This document shows positions 62,499 to 64,000 of a DNA stretch of 64,000 nt, in pieces. The translations under genes and the position numbers were made by a program. The DNA comes from Agarilytica sp033852175 (GTDB lineage: Bacteria > Pseudomonadota > Gammaproteobacteria > Pseudomonadales > Cellvibrionaceae), in the NCBI GenBank assembly GCA_033852175.1, contig JAWSUY010000042.1, positions 62,001 to 126,000 on the forward strand, written 5' to 3'. The first letter of the stretch is position 1. Each line of letters starts with the position of its first letter. The notes beneath the pieces are model-generated. The model was not told the origin of the DNA. It made no database searches and was given only the letters and a program-made list of their open reading frames with translations.

Positions 62499-63251
62499 TT
62501 AGTTAGCCGAAATTGAAGGCTCTGGTCCTTGCCGCTGCTGAGAAAGGCTAGACGCAACCCCTGTTCTCTGCTGAATCTCTTGCAACCAGCGCTCCACAGT
62601 CGCATTCTCATCTTCAGCCAAAAACACATACGCCTCCATGTGCTTTTGAGCTCGTAACGGTCGATTCAGATAAATATCATACAAAATACCCAAGTTTAAA
62701 TGAGCCTCAGGAAAATCCTCCCAAACACGTAAAGCATCTGCATAAGTGTTTTGCGCCATTATAAAGTCTCCCAATAAACGTTGCGTTTTTGCGAGCCGGA
62801 TATAAGCATTTAAATTCTTCGAGTTCACTTTAAGGGCTTTTTGATAATGAGTAATAGCCGCTTCCAAATCGTGGTTTTCTGTCGCAATATCGCCTCTCAT
62901 CACCCAGGGGCCGGAGAGAGAGTCATCAATTACAACAATGTCAGCGAGCAAACTCTCAACATCATCGTATGCCTTTGCCCGATAAGACCGGCGCGCATCT
63001 ATAAACTTTGTTACAGCTTCCCTCTTTATCCGGCCTTCTAGCGCCAAATAGGGATTTTCTTGAGCCTCATAAGGGAGAAAACTCTCCGTCTTCTCATCGT
63101 ACTCCTGTACTGGCAAATAACCGCTCGTATCAATCAACTCAGGCGCTATAGCGACACCTAAATCATCCTTGGTACCAACGCCACCACAACCGAATAGTAA
63201 AAGTAGCGAAACTGCGGTAAAAACTGCTTTTAACATCAACATAGTTTTCAT
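62499..63251 (-). CDS. TPR lipoprotein
   Basis: 250 residues from ATG 63251 (TGATG overlap with the upstream gene). Lipobox LLLLFGC near residue 23. TPR-like helical repeats: LEAAITHYQKALKVNSKNLNAYIRLAKTQRLLGDFIMAQNTYADALRVWEDFPEAHLNLGILYDIYLNRPLRAQKHMEAY. Probably an outer-membrane or periplasmic scaffold of the energised complex, similar in role to AglT-type proteins of Myxococcus (inference). Confidence 0.82.
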   Translation of the reverse strand: MKTMLMLKAVFTAVSLLLLFGCGGVGTKDDLGVAIAPELIDTSGYLPVQEYDEKTESFLPYEAQENPYLALEGRIKREAVTKFIDARRSYRAKAYDDVESLLADIVVIDDSLSGPWVMRGDIATENHDLEAAITHYQKALKVNSKNLNAYIRLAKTQRLLGDFIMAQNTYADALRVWEDFPEAHLNLGILYDIYLNRPLRAQKHMEAYVFLAEDENATVERWLQEIQQRTGVASSLSQQRQGPEPSISAN

Positions 63252-64000
63252 CACCTTATCTCTTCACCGTAAGTCACACCAACTTCCTGCTTGTTGTAGC
63301 GATCCGGATAAAGTTTGCTCAATGCACCAAAACTCTGTGCAATCCATGAATTAAAATGGCCTTCCCATGCTTTGTCTAAATTTGCTTGATGAACCTCAAC
63401 CGCAAGCGCATCAAATGGCGCCGCTTGTTCCTCGATTATCTCAGAATAGAGCAATGTATCGCTACCACTAAGGCCTGATGGCTTAGGCGCCCCCCTTAGG
63501 TGTGTAGCGAACGTTTCGTACAGGATACCGATTTTGTAGCTCGACATTGTGACAAATTCAAGGATTCCATAATCAGCTGCTTTTTGATATCGATCTGAAG
63601 CATTTTTAAAGAATTCCTGCTTTTTTGGTAAGCTACGCTGTAATGGCTGGCGAAGCTTTTTCTTCCGAAACTCAGAAGCGAAATAGTCTCCGTATTTTGC
63701 ATTCGACCAAGCACCAAGCCAGCGGCTTCGTTCGGTTCTAAGATCTCCCGCCTTAGAATCACCCGCGATAATGCGCCTCAACCAATACAGGTGCTTCCCA
63801 ATCTCATCTATCAACTCATAATTAGTCGCCAAATGAAATCGAGCTTCCATACGTGTATCGAACGGCTCTTCATAATTATAGGCGTAACGTTTAAAATACT
63901 TGATAGCCAAATCATAATTTGTCGCTTTTTCAAACATCGTCGCCGCTAGAAACAAACCTTCTCGCTTTATTTCCGGGTCTGGATCACTTTTATAAAGCCC
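63251..64000 (-). CDS. TPR-containing protein, 5' partial
   Basis: The frame runs off the right edge of the window without a start; the in-frame TTG at 63955 is not convincing, as coding sequence continues above it. Visible: KATNYDLAIKYFKRYAYNYEEPFDTRMEARFHLATNYELI and SSYKIGILYETFA, with TPR-like periodicity. The product resembles the large TPR partner of PglI/TolQR gene sets. Its missing part lies beyond 64000. Confidence 0.8.
   Translation of the reverse strand, partial: GLYKSDPDPEIKREGLFLAATMFEKATNYDLAIKYFKRYAYNYEEPFDTRMEARFHLATNYELIDEIGKHLYWLRRIIAGDSKAGDLRTERSRWLGAWSNAKYGDYFASEFRKKKLRQPLQRSLPKKQEFFKNASDRYQKAADYGILEFVTMSSYKIGILYETFATHLRGAPKPSGLSGSDTLLYSEIIEEQAAPFDALAVEVHQANLDKAWEGHFNSWIAQSFGALSKLYPDRYNKQEVGVTYGEEIR

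Overview
The window reads as chromosome of a free-living, probably marine, gammaproteobacterium with moderate GC. The best taxonomic hint is the mltD-gloB-methyltransferase-rnhA-dnaQ neighbourhood, which matches the enterobacterial/pseudomonad arrangement, together with a Pseudomonas-type cysI-DUF934 pair. A Cellvibrionales-like polysaccharide degrader would fit the proline/threonine-linked, PKD-repeat, fibro-slime lipoprotein, but that is a guess. I saw no rRNA, tRNA, insertion sequence, integrase, CRISPR array or phage gene.

Layout. 0-3 kb: the end of a PepSY membrane protein, then a leftward group (MAPEG protein, MarR regulator, tautomerase, YdcZ-type transporter) with a 25-bp repeat array that looks like an operator. 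3-11.6 kb: metH, two small membrane proteins, sulfite reductase cysI with its DUF934 partner, and a CPA2 cation/proton antiporter. 11.6-23 kb: an accessory island of duplicated genes: three orphan periplasmic solute-binding-like proteins with an invariant Cys-Cys pair, two tandem secreted MetX-like alpha/beta hydrolases, two tandem HSL-family esterases, a succinate-semialdehyde dehydrogenase and a YjbR protein. 23-27.6 kb: sohB, a small membrane protein, nudC and a stand-alone ChpA N-terminal-like protein. 28-35.5 kb: a nine-gene Mrp/Mbh-type cation antiporter operon with three separate ND4/ND5-like subunits and no full-length MrpA. 35.6-41.8 kb: housekeeping genes (dnaQ, rnhA, methyltransferase, gloB, mltD) and an HDOD-GAF signalling protein. 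42-50.6 kb: an ICMT-like methyltransferase, an SDR/thiolase/hydrolase trio and the methylcitrate operon (GntR regulator, prpB, prpC, prpD). 51-64 kb: a protein with two tandem methyltransferase-like domains, a bactofilin, a very large fibro-slime/PKD lipoprotein, and an energised TolQ-TolR-TolR-PglI/TonB complex with TPR partners resembling the Myxococcus Agl/Pgl gliding machinery.

How it fits together. The right end is the most system-like part: a proton-motive-force transducer with TPR lipoproteins next to a cytoskeletal bactofilin and a huge surface lipoprotein carrying an adhesive-type terminal domain. A joint role in envelope mechanics, surface display or adhesion is an inference from proximity only. 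The methylcitrate genes consume propionyl-CoA, and the neighbouring thiolase/SDR/hydrolase genes could supply it. The 11.6-23 kb island looks like repeated local duplication of exported binding and hydrolytic proteins whose substrate is unknown.
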